Source: Paenibacillus silvisoli (lineage in GTDB: Bacteria > Bacillota > Bacilli > Paenibacillales > Paenibacillaceae). From it: a stretch of DNA of 64,000 nt. The stretch spans positions 159,501-223,500 of the forward strand of contig NZ_CP133017.1 of the NCBI RefSeq assembly GCF_030866765.1. Direction: 5' to 3'. The position numbers and the translations under genes are program-made. The notes beneath the pieces were generated by a model that saw only the letters and a list, made by a program, of their open reading frames with translations, was not told the DNA's origin and made no database searches. Positions within the stretch are counted from its first letter, which is position 1, and each line of letters opens with the position of its first letter. This document shows, piece after piece, positions 52,411 through 61,187 of the stretch.

Positions 52411-52445
52411 AAGAAGCTTGGTCGCAGCGGACCTGCTTCTTTATT
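52411..52445 (+). terminator. Probable terminator between the hydrolases and the YesMN pair
   Basis: AAGAAGC (52411-52417) and GCTTCTT close a hairpin with GGTC/GACC near the tip, followed by a TTTATT tract. Confidence 0.6.
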
Positions 52446-52484
52446 CGGGACCTTTTTATTTTATTGCGAGGGAGACTCGATCTG

Positions 52485-54257
52485 ATGCCCAGCCGGTTTT
52501 CGATTTTCCACAAAATCATTCTGTTCATCGTCTGCCTGCTCGTACCGATCGTCGGCCTGTACATGTATTCCAACCGCGTATCCGTCAGCGTCGTGCAAAG
52601 CGAAATCGAGGACTCGATCGGGCAGCGGCTCGCTTTTTTGCAAAATCGGCTTAATCTGCAGGTCGACCATCTGGCGCGGGGGGCGTTCCAGCTCGGCGGA
52701 GACCCCATTCTCCAATCGTACGGAACGATGGAAGGGTTCGAAAGCTACTTCGACGTCATCGAGTTCAAGCGAAGAGCCGAGGAGCGCATCAGCATTCAGG
52801 ATAATATGTCGGAGTGGCCGACGGCGAGCACCGTGTATTTTCCCAAGACCCGCCAAGTCATCAGTCCGACGGCGTTCATTCAATACGACCAAGCCAGCCT
52901 TGAGCAGCAGGTTTCCAATTCGTGGCGCTCCCGCCCGAACGGCATCGGCGGTCACAGCTTCTATTTCTACGCAGCCAGCTCCTTCAGCGGGTACACGAAT
53001 CCCGGGAGCGCGGATCGGATCGTGGAGATCCGGTTCGAAGAGGACAACCTGATTCGGATGCTGAACGATTACAAGGCCACCGGGCAAGGCGACCCGTTCC
53101 TCTACCATGCAGAGCAGGGCACGATCTTCAACGGCAGCTTCAAGGAGCCGCTGACCTCGCAAGTCATCAACCAAATTAAAGGCCGCAAGCTGGCCGATCC
53201 CGATTCGTTTCAGGCCGAGCTGTCCGGCTCCGCCTATTTGGTTTATACCATCCGCACGAAATTGGACGGTTGGATCCTCGTCGATTATGTACCGCTCCAG
53301 CAGGTGCTCGCGCCGATCGTGAGCAGCAACCAGCTGTTCTATGCCTCGACGCTGCTTCTTCTGCTATTAAGCGTATTCGCCGCTTTCATGCTATACCGGC
53401 ATGTTCAAATTCCCATCCATACCTTAGTCAAAAGCTTGCGCCAAGTGCACAATGGCGATTTGGCAACGCGCATCCATGCAGGCAAAAGCAACGAGTTCCG
53501 CTTCGTGTTCCAACGCTTTAACGACATGATCGAACGCATACAACAGCTGATCGAGCATGTGTACACGGAGCAGCTCCGCTCGCGCGATGCCCAGCTGAAG
53601 CAGCTGCAGGCGCAAATCAACCCGCATTTTCTTTATAACTGCCTCTATTTCATCGTGAACATGGCGCGTTTGGAACGGCTGGATTCCATTGAGAAAATGG
53701 CGCTGAACTTAGGCAGCTATTTCAAATATACGACGCGGCTGGAGAAGCCGGATACGACCGTTCAGGAGGAGCTGGAATTGGTCGTCAATTACTTGGAAAT
53801 CCAGCAGCTGCGCATGCGGCGAATCGAATACGCGATCGACGTGCCGGAGCCGGTCCGCGGCCTGGAAATGCCGCGGCTGATGCTGCAGCCCGTCGTGGAG
53901 AACGCCGTCATTCATGGCATCGAGCCGAAGCCCGGCGGCGGCCGGATCGACATTACGGGCGGCATGGAGGGCGACTTCGCCTGGCTGGACGTGCAGGATA
54001 ACGGAATCGGCATGACGGAGGAGCAGGTGTCCGAGCTGTCGTCCAAGCTTCGCGGTCCGATGGATCCTAGCATTGGCCACGGCATATGGAATGTGAATCA
54101 GCGCTTGGTGCTTCGTTTCGGCGAAGGTTCCGGCGTTCAATATAGGCGGGGGCGCGCAGGCGGCCTTACGGTCAGGCTGACGTGGAAGCCGGAAGCTAAC
54201 GTTACCGATGCGGCGAAAGGAGGAGAAGGCTATGTTTCGGGTACTTATCGTCGATGA
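52485..54257 (+). CDS. YesM-type sensor histidine kinase
   Basis: A 590-residue membrane kinase. A membrane helix lies at about residues 8-30, followed by an extracellular sensor domain of about 250 residues, a second helix at about 284-305 (FYASTLLLLLLSVFAAFMLY), a HAMP domain (to about 360), and the His_kinase module LKQLQAQINPHFLYNCLYFI with His381. The ATPase has PVVENAVIHGIEPK and VQDNGIGMTEEQ. ATG 52485 is 10 bases after GAGGGAG. It overlaps the regulator gene by 26 bases. YesM-like kinases respond to an extracellular sugar, often through a binding protein. Confidence 0.92.
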   Translation: MPSRFSIFHKIILFIVCLLVPIVGLYMYSNRVSVSVVQSEIEDSIGQRLAFLQNRLNLQVDHLARGAFQLGGDPILQSYGTMEGFESYFDVIEFKRRAEERISIQDNMSEWPTASTVYFPKTRQVISPTAFIQYDQASLEQQVSNSWRSRPNGIGGHSFYFYAASSFSGYTNPGSADRIVEIRFEEDNLIRMLNDYKATGQGDPFLYHAEQGTIFNGSFKEPLTSQVINQIKGRKLADPDSFQAELSGSAYLVYTIRTKLDGWILVDYVPLQQVLAPIVSSNQLFYASTLLLLLLSVFAAFMLYRHVQIPIHTLVKSLRQVHNGDLATRIHAGKSNEFRFVFQRFNDMIERIQQLIEHVYTEQLRSRDAQLKQLQAQINPHFLYNCLYFIVNMARLERLDSIEKMALNLGSYFKYTTRLEKPDTTVQEELELVVNYLEIQQLRMRRIEYAIDVPEPVRGLEMPRLMLQPVVENAVIHGIEPKPGGGRIDITGGMEGDFAWLDVQDNGIGMTEEQVSELSSKLRGPMDPSIGHGIWNVNQRLVLRFGEGSGVQYRRGRAGGLTVRLTWKPEANVTDAAKGGEGYVSGTYRR

Positions 54258-55887
54258 CGAGTTTTCGGTACTGGAGGGGCTCATGTACACGATCCCTTGG
54301 GAGGCGCTGGATGTCCATGAGGTGCATGGGGCTTCTTCCGCGCCGGAGGCTCTGGAGCTGTTGAATCGTCATCATGTGGATATCGTTATAACCGACATCC
54401 GGATGCCGGGGATGAACGGGCTGGAGCTGATCCGGCGCATTCGGGAGCGCTGGTCGGGCATTCAATGCATTATTTTGTCCGGGCATGGCGAGTTCGATTA
54501 TGCGCGCGAAGCGATCCGTACGGATACGGCGGAATATTTGCTCAAACCGATTCATGAGGACGAGCTGGCGGAGGCGGTAAGAGCCGTGCAGCGCAAGCTT
54601 CGGGAAGAGTGGGACGAAATCAGCAAAAGCCGGGAAACGGCGATGGTATTGAGGGAGCACCTGCCGCTTATGCGAAGCAAGGCGCTGGCCGACCTGCTGC
54701 ACGGCCGCTTGCCGGGTCAAGATAAGCTGGCTCAGAAGCTGGAGATGCTGGGGCTTCCGTTCCGGCTGGGCGAGCCCGCCGTACTGCTGCTCATCCGCAT
54801 GGAGGATGAATTTTACGGCTACGGCGCTCAAGGGCTGCGGCTGCTGGAGTATGCCGTGTGCAACATTGCGGAGGAGATCTTCGGCAGGCAGTTCGAGACA
54901 TGGTGCCATAGCGACGAGCATGCTTACCTTGTCTTTGCGTTGCAGCCTCGTGCGGAGGAAGCTGCCGCGCTGGCTCTAGCAGAGGGAGAGACCTCCGTAG
55001 AGCCTGCAGAGGAATCGGCCAAACGGGTGGAACGGCTGGCGGCGCAGCTGCAGGAAAACGTGCAGACCTATTTGAAAGGCCATATTTCCATCATGGTCGG
55101 GAAGAGCTGCCTGTTTCCGGACGGCATGCATGACGCGTACGAGAGCGCGCTCACCGTGTTCCATCGCCGGATCGGGAACGACCGTGGGCTGTTCTATACG
55201 ATGGGGGACGAGCCCGAATCCGAGTCCGCCGAATCGGCCGCGACGCTGGAGGAGCTCTACCGGCTGCCGACGCTGCTCAATCTGCTGGAAACCGGCGGGT
55301 GGGACAGCGCCGGGGAGAAGCTGAACGCCGTCATCGGCGACCTGCAGCGACGATTTCCCGAATCCCGCGAGCATATGCTGGAGACCTACTACTCCATCGC
55401 TTCGACCTACTCTCACTACGCGCATAAGAACGGCAAGCGCCTTTCCGAAATTATGGCGGACGGCCGCCCGGGCGCGGAGGATGAGGCGATCCGCTCCATC
55501 GCGCATTTGAAGGACTGGTCGCTGGGCGGACTGGAACGGCTCCGTTCACATGCGGAGATGAATCTCCACGATTCCCGCAAGGATGTGCTGGCAACCATTC
55601 AAGCCTATATCAAGGACCATCTGCACGGGGACATTTCCTTGCAGGCGATCGCCGACCATACCCATTTTCATCCCGTGTACGTCTCGAAGCTCTACAAGCA
55701 GGAAACCGGAGAAACGCTCAGCGACTATATTCACCGGGTTCGCATGGAAACCGCGGCTTATCTGCTCAAGCAGTCCGACCTTAAGGTCTACCAGATCGCG
55801 CAGCAGGTCGGCCTCGAGAGCACGTATTTCAACAAGGTGTTCAAGAAGCAGTTCGCGATGACCCCGCAGGATTTCAGGGAAGGATAG
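54232..55887 (+). CDS. YesN-type response regulator with AraC domain
   Basis: A 551-residue regulator. The receiver has Asp55 in DIVITDIRMPGMNGLE, SGHGEFDYAREAI and LLKPIHEDEL. A long linker region (about 140-440) follows, and the C-terminal 100 residues are an AraC-type double helix-turn-helix (DISLQAIADHTHFHPVYVSKLYKQETGETLSDYIHRVRMETAAYLL and VYQIAQQVGLESTYFNKVFKKQFAMTPQDFR). GGAGGAG precedes ATG 54232. The probable target is the solute-binding-protein operon directly downstream. Confidence 0.92.
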   Translation: MFRVLIVDDEFSVLEGLMYTIPWEALDVHEVHGASSAPEALELLNRHHVDIVITDIRMPGMNGLELIRRIRERWSGIQCIILSGHGEFDYAREAIRTDTAEYLLKPIHEDELAEAVRAVQRKLREEWDEISKSRETAMVLREHLPLMRSKALADLLHGRLPGQDKLAQKLEMLGLPFRLGEPAVLLLIRMEDEFYGYGAQGLRLLEYAVCNIAEEIFGRQFETWCHSDEHAYLVFALQPRAEEAAALALAEGETSVEPAEESAKRVERLAAQLQENVQTYLKGHISIMVGKSCLFPDGMHDAYESALTVFHRRIGNDRGLFYTMGDEPESESAESAATLEELYRLPTLLNLLETGGWDSAGEKLNAVIGDLQRRFPESREHMLETYYSIASTYSHYAHKNGKRLSEIMADGRPGAEDEAIRSIAHLKDWSLGGLERLRSHAEMNLHDSRKDVLATIQAYIKDHLHGDISLQAIADHTHFHPVYVSKLYKQETGETLSDYIHRVRMETAAYLLKQSDLKVYQIAQQVGLESTYFNKVFKKQFAMTPQDFREG

Positions 55888-55960
55888 TCATCCGGCCGCG
55901 GAAGGAAGACAGAAAGCTAACAAATGCCAATGTACCTTAAGGACTTCCAATATCGCTCCT

Positions 55961-55974
55961 TGCAAGCGCTCTCT
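55961..55974 (+). promoter_or_regulatory. Candidate catabolite-responsive element
   Basis: TGCAAGCGCTCTCT agrees with the cre pattern TGWNANCGNTNWCA at all but two positions, with the central CG. It lies 41 bases before the lipoprotein gene and just before TATACT, where CcpA binding would repress. Confidence 0.45.
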
Positions 55975-56014
55975 ATACTTATAGCTGTAAGCAACTCATA
56001 AAGGGGGATTAGGT

Positions 56015-57757
56015 ATGAGGAAGTCGAATACCCGTAAGCTGCTTTCCCTGCTAGCCATCGTTACCCTTGTCGGCTCGCTGCTCGCCGGCTGCAACAACGG
56101 CAACGGCGGCAATAACGGCAATAATGAGAAAACGAACGCATCATCGGAAACGTCCAATTCCGGAACGACCGCGAACAACGCCGAAGAGCCAGCGAAGAGC
56201 GACGAGCTGCCGATGACGAACGGCAAGTACGATCCGCCGATCGAAATTACGACCGTGCGTCAGGTTGGCCCCGACCAGAAGTTCAAGAACGGGGAGACGC
56301 TCGACAACAACGTGTTTACGAAATGGCTGAAGGACCGGCTCGGCATCGGGATTAAGACGCTGTGGACGACGCCGACCACCAATGACGCCTACAAAACGAA
56401 ACTCATGCTCTCGCTCTCCGCGAACGAGCCGCTGCCCGATTACTTAGTCGTGCCGGCCGACATTGCCCATACGCTGATCGATTCCGGCAAGTTCCAGCCG
56501 GTAAACGAGCTGTTCGATAAATACGCTTCGGATAAATGGAAGACCGCCATGGCCGAAACCGATAATGTTTGGCTGCCTTACATGCGCGACGGCAAAGCGT
56601 ACGCCATCCCGATGATCGAATCGTCGCTGCTGCATGACGACGTCATGTGGATCCGTCAGGACTGGCTGGATAAGCTGGGGCTGAAGGCGCCGACGAACAT
56701 GGATGAGCTGGAGACGGTCATGGATGCTTTCGTGAACAAGGATCCGGACGGAAACGGGAAGAAAGACACGATTGCCGTCACCGCCGCCGCCAAAAACGTG
56801 AAGTACAACTACATCACATGGCTGGGCTTGAATCCGGTGTTCGGCGCTTATAATTCCTTCATGAGCATCTGGCACAAGAACGACAAAGGCGAGATTGTGT
56901 ACGGTTCGACGACCCCTGAGACGAAGACCGCCATCGGCAAAGTGAAGGAATGGATCGACAAAGGCTACCTTCACAAGGAATACGGCATTCACGACGAGGT
57001 CAAAGCGATCGAGCTGTTCAACTCCGGTCAAGCCGGCATCGCGTTCTCCACGCAATGGGCGTACAGCTGGCCGTTCAACGAAGTGGAGAAAAACACGCCG
57101 GGAGCCAAAGTCACGCCTTATCCGCTGCCTTCCGGACCAAACGGCCAAATCGGCCAAATCGGCAACGGCTTGAATCACTGGCTGGTGCTCCTGATTAACA
57201 AAGAGATGAAGCATCCGGAAGTGCTTTTCACGTATCAGAACTATCTCTATGACACGTATGAAGATCCGGCTAAAGGCTCGGAATTCGAATTCGGCTTCGC
57301 CAAAGGGTATGACTATGATTTCGTTGACGACAAGCTGGTCACGGCCGACAACGAAATTCCGGGCGGCAGAGCGATGCCTCCGTTCCTGTTCATGGCGCCG
57401 GTTACGCCGTCCAAGCAGATCAAGACGCTTGCGGAGCTGGCGGACGGCAAGACCCCTTCCACGCCGTACGAGGAGAAGCTTGCGGCCGCACCGGAACAAA
57501 GCAAGCTGTCGGCTAAGTACATTTACGAGCAGAAGGAGCATACCGTCAACAACCTGTTCACCGGGGCGATGACGGAAACGATGAAAGAGAAGCAAGAGAA
57601 TCTCGACAAGATGGAAGCGGAGATGTTCAGCAAGATCATCTATGGCAAAGAGCCGCTCGATTACTTCGATACATGGGTTGCCGATTGGAAGAAAGCCGGC
57701 GGCGATCAAATCACGAAGGAAATTACGGAATGGTATAACGCCGCAACCGTCAAGTAA
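56015..57757 (+). CDS. Sugar-binding lipoprotein, LplA type
   Basis: A 580-residue extracellular solute-binding protein. The signal peptide ends in the lipobox LLAG with Cys26, followed by an Asn/Gly/Thr-rich linker that holds the protein away from the membrane. The length and words such as WLKDRLGIGIKTLW, LPDYLVVPADIAHTLI and NKDPDGNGKKDTIAVT are those of the LplA family, which binds complex oligosaccharides. AAAGGGGG precedes the ATG. Two permease genes follow; no ATPase gene lies here, and such importers usually share the general MsmX-type ATPase. A hairpin after the stop may raise its expression relative to the permeases. Confidence 0.93.
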   Translation: MRKSNTRKLLSLLAIVTLVGSLLAGCNNGNGGNNGNNEKTNASSETSNSGTTANNAEEPAKSDELPMTNGKYDPPIEITTVRQVGPDQKFKNGETLDNNVFTKWLKDRLGIGIKTLWTTPTTNDAYKTKLMLSLSANEPLPDYLVVPADIAHTLIDSGKFQPVNELFDKYASDKWKTAMAETDNVWLPYMRDGKAYAIPMIESSLLHDDVMWIRQDWLDKLGLKAPTNMDELETVMDAFVNKDPDGNGKKDTIAVTAAAKNVKYNYITWLGLNPVFGAYNSFMSIWHKNDKGEIVYGSTTPETKTAIGKVKEWIDKGYLHKEYGIHDEVKAIELFNSGQAGIAFSTQWAYSWPFNEVEKNTPGAKVTPYPLPSGPNGQIGQIGNGLNHWLVLLINKEMKHPEVLFTYQNYLYDTYEDPAKGSEFEFGFAKGYDYDFVDDKLVTADNEIPGGRAMPPFLFMAPVTPSKQIKTLAELADGKTPSTPYEEKLAAAPEQSKLSAKYIYEQKEHTVNNLFTGAMTETMKEKQENLDKMEAEMFSKIIYGKEPLDYFDTWVADWKKAGGDQITKEITEWYNAATVK

Positions 57758-57776
57758 GGTATGCAGCCGGGATGAA

Positions 57777-57799
57777 CCGGCGCGGTCCCGCCGCGCCGG
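57777..57799 (+). other. GC-rich hairpin between binding protein and permease genes
   Basis: CCGGCGCGG (57777-57785) pairs perfectly with CCGCGCCGG (57791-57799) around TCCCG. No T tract follows, so it is more likely an mRNA-stabilising or partial-stop hairpin than a terminator. Confidence 0.65.
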
Positions 57800-57834
57800 C
57801 TTCTCCGGCAGCGATCATCAAGGAGTGAATCGGA

Positions 57835-58758
57835 ATGGGGAAGACCGTTACGGAACCGAAAAGCAAATGGAAATGGCGGACCAATTGGCCGCTTCACGTC
57901 ATGCTCATTCCCGCCGTCGTCCTGACGATTATTTTTGCGTATTGGCCCATGGGAGGGGCGGTTATGGCCTTCCAGGATTTCAAGCCGTGGCTTGGCTTCG
58001 GCGGCTCGGAATGGGTCGGCTGGCGCAATTTCGAGCGGCTGTTTAACAATTCGGACAGCCTGCAGGTCATTTGGAATACGCTCATCATCGCCGTGTTGAA
58101 AATCGTTGCCGGCTTGATCGCTCCGTTCGTCTTCGCCCTCATGCTGAACGAGGTCAGGCATATGGTGTTTAAACGCTCCGTACAAACGCTGGTGTATTTG
58201 CCTCACTTTCTGTCTTGGGTCGTGCTCGGCGGCATCTTGAGCGACATCCTGTCCACGGAAGGCGGCTTAATTAATAAGATTGTGGTCGCGCTGGGCCATG
58301 AACCGATTTTCTTTCTTGGGGATGGGGACTGGTTCCGGTTTACCGTCGTCATCAGCCATGTCTGGAAAGAGTTCGGCTTCGGGACGATCGTGTTTCTCGC
58401 CTCCATCGCGGGCATCAATCCGGCTCTTTACGAAGCGGCCTTAATGGATGGGGCGGGACGCTGGAAGCAAACGCTGCATATTACGATACCGGCCATGATG
58501 CCGATTACGATCGTGCTGGCTACGCTGGCGCTGGGCGGCGTTTTGAACGCGGGATTCGACCAAATATTCAATCTCTACAATTCACTCGTTTACGATAAAG
58601 GCGATATTATCGATACGTTCGTTTACCGGATTGCGATCGTCAGCGGAAATATGGGTCTAGGCACGGCGCTCGGCTTATTCAAGTCGGTGGTCGGACTGGT
58701 CCTGATCGTGGGCGCGTACCGGCTGGCCTATCGCTACGCTGGATATCGGATTTTTTAA
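57835..58758 (+). CDS. Sugar ABC transporter permease, LplB type
   Basis: A 307-residue permease with six membrane helices. The EAA loop that contacts the ATPase is EAALMDGAGRWKQTLHITIPAMMP. N-terminal LHVMLIPAVVLTIIFAYWPMGGAVMAFQDFKPWLG is typical of LplB/YteP, and C-terminal GLGTALGLFKSVVGLVLIVGAYRLAYRYAGYRIF of the same group. It partners the following permease and the lipoprotein before it. AAGGAG precedes the ATG. Confidence 0.93.
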   Translation: MGKTVTEPKSKWKWRTNWPLHVMLIPAVVLTIIFAYWPMGGAVMAFQDFKPWLGFGGSEWVGWRNFERLFNNSDSLQVIWNTLIIAVLKIVAGLIAPFVFALMLNEVRHMVFKRSVQTLVYLPHFLSWVVLGGILSDILSTEGGLINKIVVALGHEPIFFLGDGDWFRFTVVISHVWKEFGFGTIVFLASIAGINPALYEAALMDGAGRWKQTLHITIPAMMPITIVLATLALGGVLNAGFDQIFNLYNSLVYDKGDIIDTFVYRIAIVSGNMGLGTALGLFKSVVGLVLIVGAYRLAYRYAGYRIF

Positions 58759-58773
58759 GGGGGGTCAGCGACG

Positions 58774-59652
58774 ATGCCGGACCACATTCAACGCAGCAAG
58801 GTGTTTACCATCGTGAATACGGCTGTTCTGGCGCTTCTCAGCCTGTGCTGCGTACTGCCGCTCGTTCATATTTTGGCCGTCGCGCTGAGCGGCAAGGCGC
58901 CGGCGACCGCGAATCTGGTCTTTTTATGGCCGATCGATTTTACGTTCGATGCCTTTAAGGATACGCTGCTCAACGACAACTTCAGCCGTTCGCTGCTCAT
59001 TTCCTTGCAGCGGACGGTCATCGGAACGGTCGTGACGATGGTGGTCGCCGCCATGACCGCCTACCCGCTGTCCAAGGAATCGCGGGCGTTCAAGGGACGC
59101 GGCATGTATGCCTGGTTCTTCGTCTTTACGATGCTGTTCTCGGGCGGCTTGGTGCCGACGTACATCGTCGTGACGAAGCTGGGCCTCAATAACTCGCTGT
59201 GGGCGCTAATTTTGCCGTCCGCGGTCGAGGTGTGGTCGATCATCCTGCTGCTTAACTTCTTCCGCAACATTCCGAAGGAGCTGGAGGAAGCGTCGCTCAT
59301 CGACGGTTCGGGGCATTTCACGACGATGTTCCGCATCTTCATACCGCTGTCGCTGCCCGCGATCGCTACGCTGTCCCTGTTTACGATGGTGTTCCATTGG
59401 AACGAGTGGTTCCAGGGCATGCTGTATAATACGAATTCGCAAAACTATCCGCTCGCCACGCTGCTGCAGACGATCGTCGTCCAGCAGGATTTCACCAAGC
59501 TGGCGGTTAACCCGGAGGACATGGAGGACATTACGAACCGCACGGTCAAGGCGGCCCAAATCTTTATCGGCGCGCTGCCGATTTTGATGGTTTATCCGTT
59601 CCTGCAGCGGTATTTTGTGAAGGGGATCGTGCTTGGGGCGGTTAAGGAGTAA
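58774..59652 (+). CDS. Sugar ABC transporter permease, LplC/YtcP type
   Basis: A 292-residue permease of six helices, second subunit of the importer. Its EAA loop is EEASLIDGSGHFTTMFRIFIPLSLPA. HILAVALSGKAPATANLVFLWPIDFT and HWNEWFQGMLYNTNSQNYPLATLL are characteristic of the LplC/YtcP group. It lies 15 bases after the first permease. The operon ends at the repeat copy C and a terminator. Confidence 0.93.
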   Translation: MPDHIQRSKVFTIVNTAVLALLSLCCVLPLVHILAVALSGKAPATANLVFLWPIDFTFDAFKDTLLNDNFSRSLLISLQRTVIGTVVTMVVAAMTAYPLSKESRAFKGRGMYAWFFVFTMLFSGGLVPTYIVVTKLGLNNSLWALILPSAVEVWSIILLLNFFRNIPKELEEASLIDGSGHFTTMFRIFIPLSLPAIATLSLFTMVFHWNEWFQGMLYNTNSQNYPLATLLQTIVVQQDFTKLAVNPEDMEDITNRTVKAAQIFIGALPILMVYPFLQRYFVKGIVLGAVKE

Positions 59653-59712
59653 CAATTGCCGCGTAATGCTTCGTAATGCCGTGGAATGCCGCGGAGTGCC
59701 GCGGAATGCTGC

Positions 59713-59899
59713 GCTAACGGTTGCCACGGAGGCTATTTCGCCTCAAATGGCTCTTTTGAGATTTTAACGGTTGTCACGGAGGCTATTCGGCGATTTCAGT
59801 AGTGAATGGTGCCGATTTGGGCGAATTAGCCGCTGTGGCAACCGTTAGATTTTCAGAAGGGCTAATTTTTCGCAAATAAGCGCTGTGGCAACCGTTAGC
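59713..59899 (+). repeat. 187-bp doubly palindromic element, copy C
   Basis: GCTAACGGTTGCCAC begins at 59713, the inner left arm TAACGGTTGTCAC is at 59765-59777, the inner right arm GTGGCAACCGTTAG is at 59835-59848, and the outer right arm GTGGCAACCGTTAGC ends at 59899. The element has the same length and orientation as copies A and B. It lies within the 3' untranslated region of the importer operon. Confidence 0.85.
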
Positions 59900-59911
59900 A
59901 TTTACACGCTG

Positions 59912-59942
59912 GAGAACTCGTCCTAGAGTTCTCTTTTTTTTT
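59912..59942 (+). terminator. Terminator of the sugar importer operon
   Basis: GAGAACTC (59912-59919) pairs with GAGTTCTC (59926-59933) around GTCCTA, followed by nine T. Confidence 0.85.
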
Positions 59943-59964
59943 GGCGTGAAAAACGCGTTCGGTT

Positions 59965-60282
59965 ATGTCATGCTGGATACAGAATCAAGCTCGTGATGTA
60001 CCAAATTCGCATCATCCCGGAACGGGGGTCGTGACGATGCGCGCCGTCATTACGGCTGTCGACGAGCCGAGGCGATTTGCCGTGCGCTGGGAATTCGACG
60101 GCTCCGATGAGGAGATGGTGACGACGTTTCTCCTGGAGGAGGAAGCGGGTGTCACGTATGTGACCATGACCGAAACGGGCTACGAGACCGAGGAGCAGAC
60201 GAAGCAGACGGTTAACGGCTATACGATGTCGCTGGCGAACTTGAAGGCGATGCTGGAAGGAAGAAGCCTGCCCCATACATAA
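59965..60282 (+). pseudogene. Truncated SRPBCC/AHSA1-domain protein
   Basis: The frame encodes the C-terminal half of an AHSA1/START-like SRPBCC domain: GVVTMRAVITAVDEPRRFAVRWEF, then VTTFLLEEEAGVTYVTMTETGY and a final helix (TMSLANLKAMLEGRSL). A complete domain needs about 60 more residues at the N-terminus. Similarity seems to begin near residue 20 of the frame, and the sequence before it reads as non-coding. A start at ATG 60037 would give an 81-residue fragment with little support from a ribosome binding site. A 5'-truncated remnant is the best reading; the repeat copy C ends just 65 bases upstream of the frame. Confidence 0.6.
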
Positions 60283-60285
60283 GCG

Positions 60286-60347
60286 AAAAAAAAGGCCAGG
60301 GCACCGCCCACCTCCGTTAATCGGAATGTGGATGGCGTTCCTGGCCT
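60286..60347 (-). terminator. Terminator of the siderophore ABC operon
   Basis: AGGCCAGG (60293-60300) and CCTGGCCT (60340-60347) close a long imperfect hairpin. On the minus strand it is followed by about eight T (60285-60292). Confidence 0.75.
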
Positions 60348-60360
60348 GTTTCGTTATTTT

Positions 60361-61173
60361 CTACACCGTCACGAGCTGAGGCGCGGCTCTTCTGCCCTTC
60401 CCGTACGGGATGCACATCGGCGTGCCGAAAATCGGATCGTTGGCGATCTGGCACTCCATCTGGAACACGTCGCGGATCAGCTTCTCGCCAACGATTTGCT
60501 CCGGCGCGCCTTCCGCGTAGATCTGGCCTTCCTTGACCGCTACGATATGATGCGCGTACCGGCAGGCGAGGTTGATGTCATGCAGCACCATGACGATCGT
60601 CCGGCTCTCCTGCTCGTTCAGGTGGAAGAGCAGGTCGAGAATTTCGATTTGGTGCGTCATGTCGAGGTACGTGGTCGGCTCGTCGAGCAGAATCGTCCCC
60701 GTATTCTGCGCCAGCGTCATCGCAATCCACGCGCGCTGCCGTTGTCCGCCCGACAGCGAGTCGACCGTGCGGCTGGAGAACTCCTCCATATGCGTCGCTT
60801 GGAGCGCCTTCTTGACCATGCGCTCGTCTTCGGCCGACCACTGCTGCAGGAAGCTCTGGTACGGGTAGCGGCCCTGCTTGACGAGCTGCAGGACGGTCAG
60901 CCCTTCCGGCGCGGTCGGACCTTGCGGCAGTATCGCCAGCCGTTTGGCGACTTCCTTGCTCGAGAGCTTGGCGATGTCGGAGCCGTCGAGCACGATCGAC
61001 CCCTCCTGCGGCTTCATCAAGCGTGCTAGCGAGCGGAGCAGCGTCGATTTGCCGCAGCCGTTGCTGCCGATAAACACGGTGATTTTGCCGTCCGGGATTG
61101 CAAGTCCGAGGTTGGAGAAAATCGGCTTTTTCCCATAGGACAACGTGAGTTGATTCGCTTCGATAACTGACAT
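60361..61173 (-). CDS. Iron-siderophore ABC transporter ATP-binding protein (FecE/YusV type)
   Basis: A 270-residue ATPase. Walker A is GSNGCGKST, the signature LSGGQRQRAWIAMTLAQ, Walker B TILLDEPTTYLD and the switch histidine VLHDINLACRYA. LILKxLA-type words and the C-terminal segment resemble YusV/FhuC. It powers import of ferric siderophores through the two upstream permeases. The gene starts 14 bases after the nearer permease, so the three form one operon that runs from a Fur-associated promoter near 63310. Confidence 0.93.
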   Translation of the reverse strand: MSVIEANQLTLSYGKKPIFSNLGLAIPDGKITVFIGSNGCGKSTLLRSLARLMKPQEGSIVLDGSDIAKLSSKEVAKRLAILPQGPTAPEGLTVLQLVKQGRYPYQSFLQQWSAEDERMVKKALQATHMEEFSSRTVDSLSGGQRQRAWIAMTLAQNTGTILLDEPTTYLDMTHQIEILDLLFHLNEQESRTIVMVLHDINLACRYAHHIVAVKEGQIYAEGAPEQIVGEKLIRDVFQMECQIANDPIFGTPMCIPYGKGRRAAPQLVTV

Positions 61174-61187
61174 GGGCTTTCACTCCT

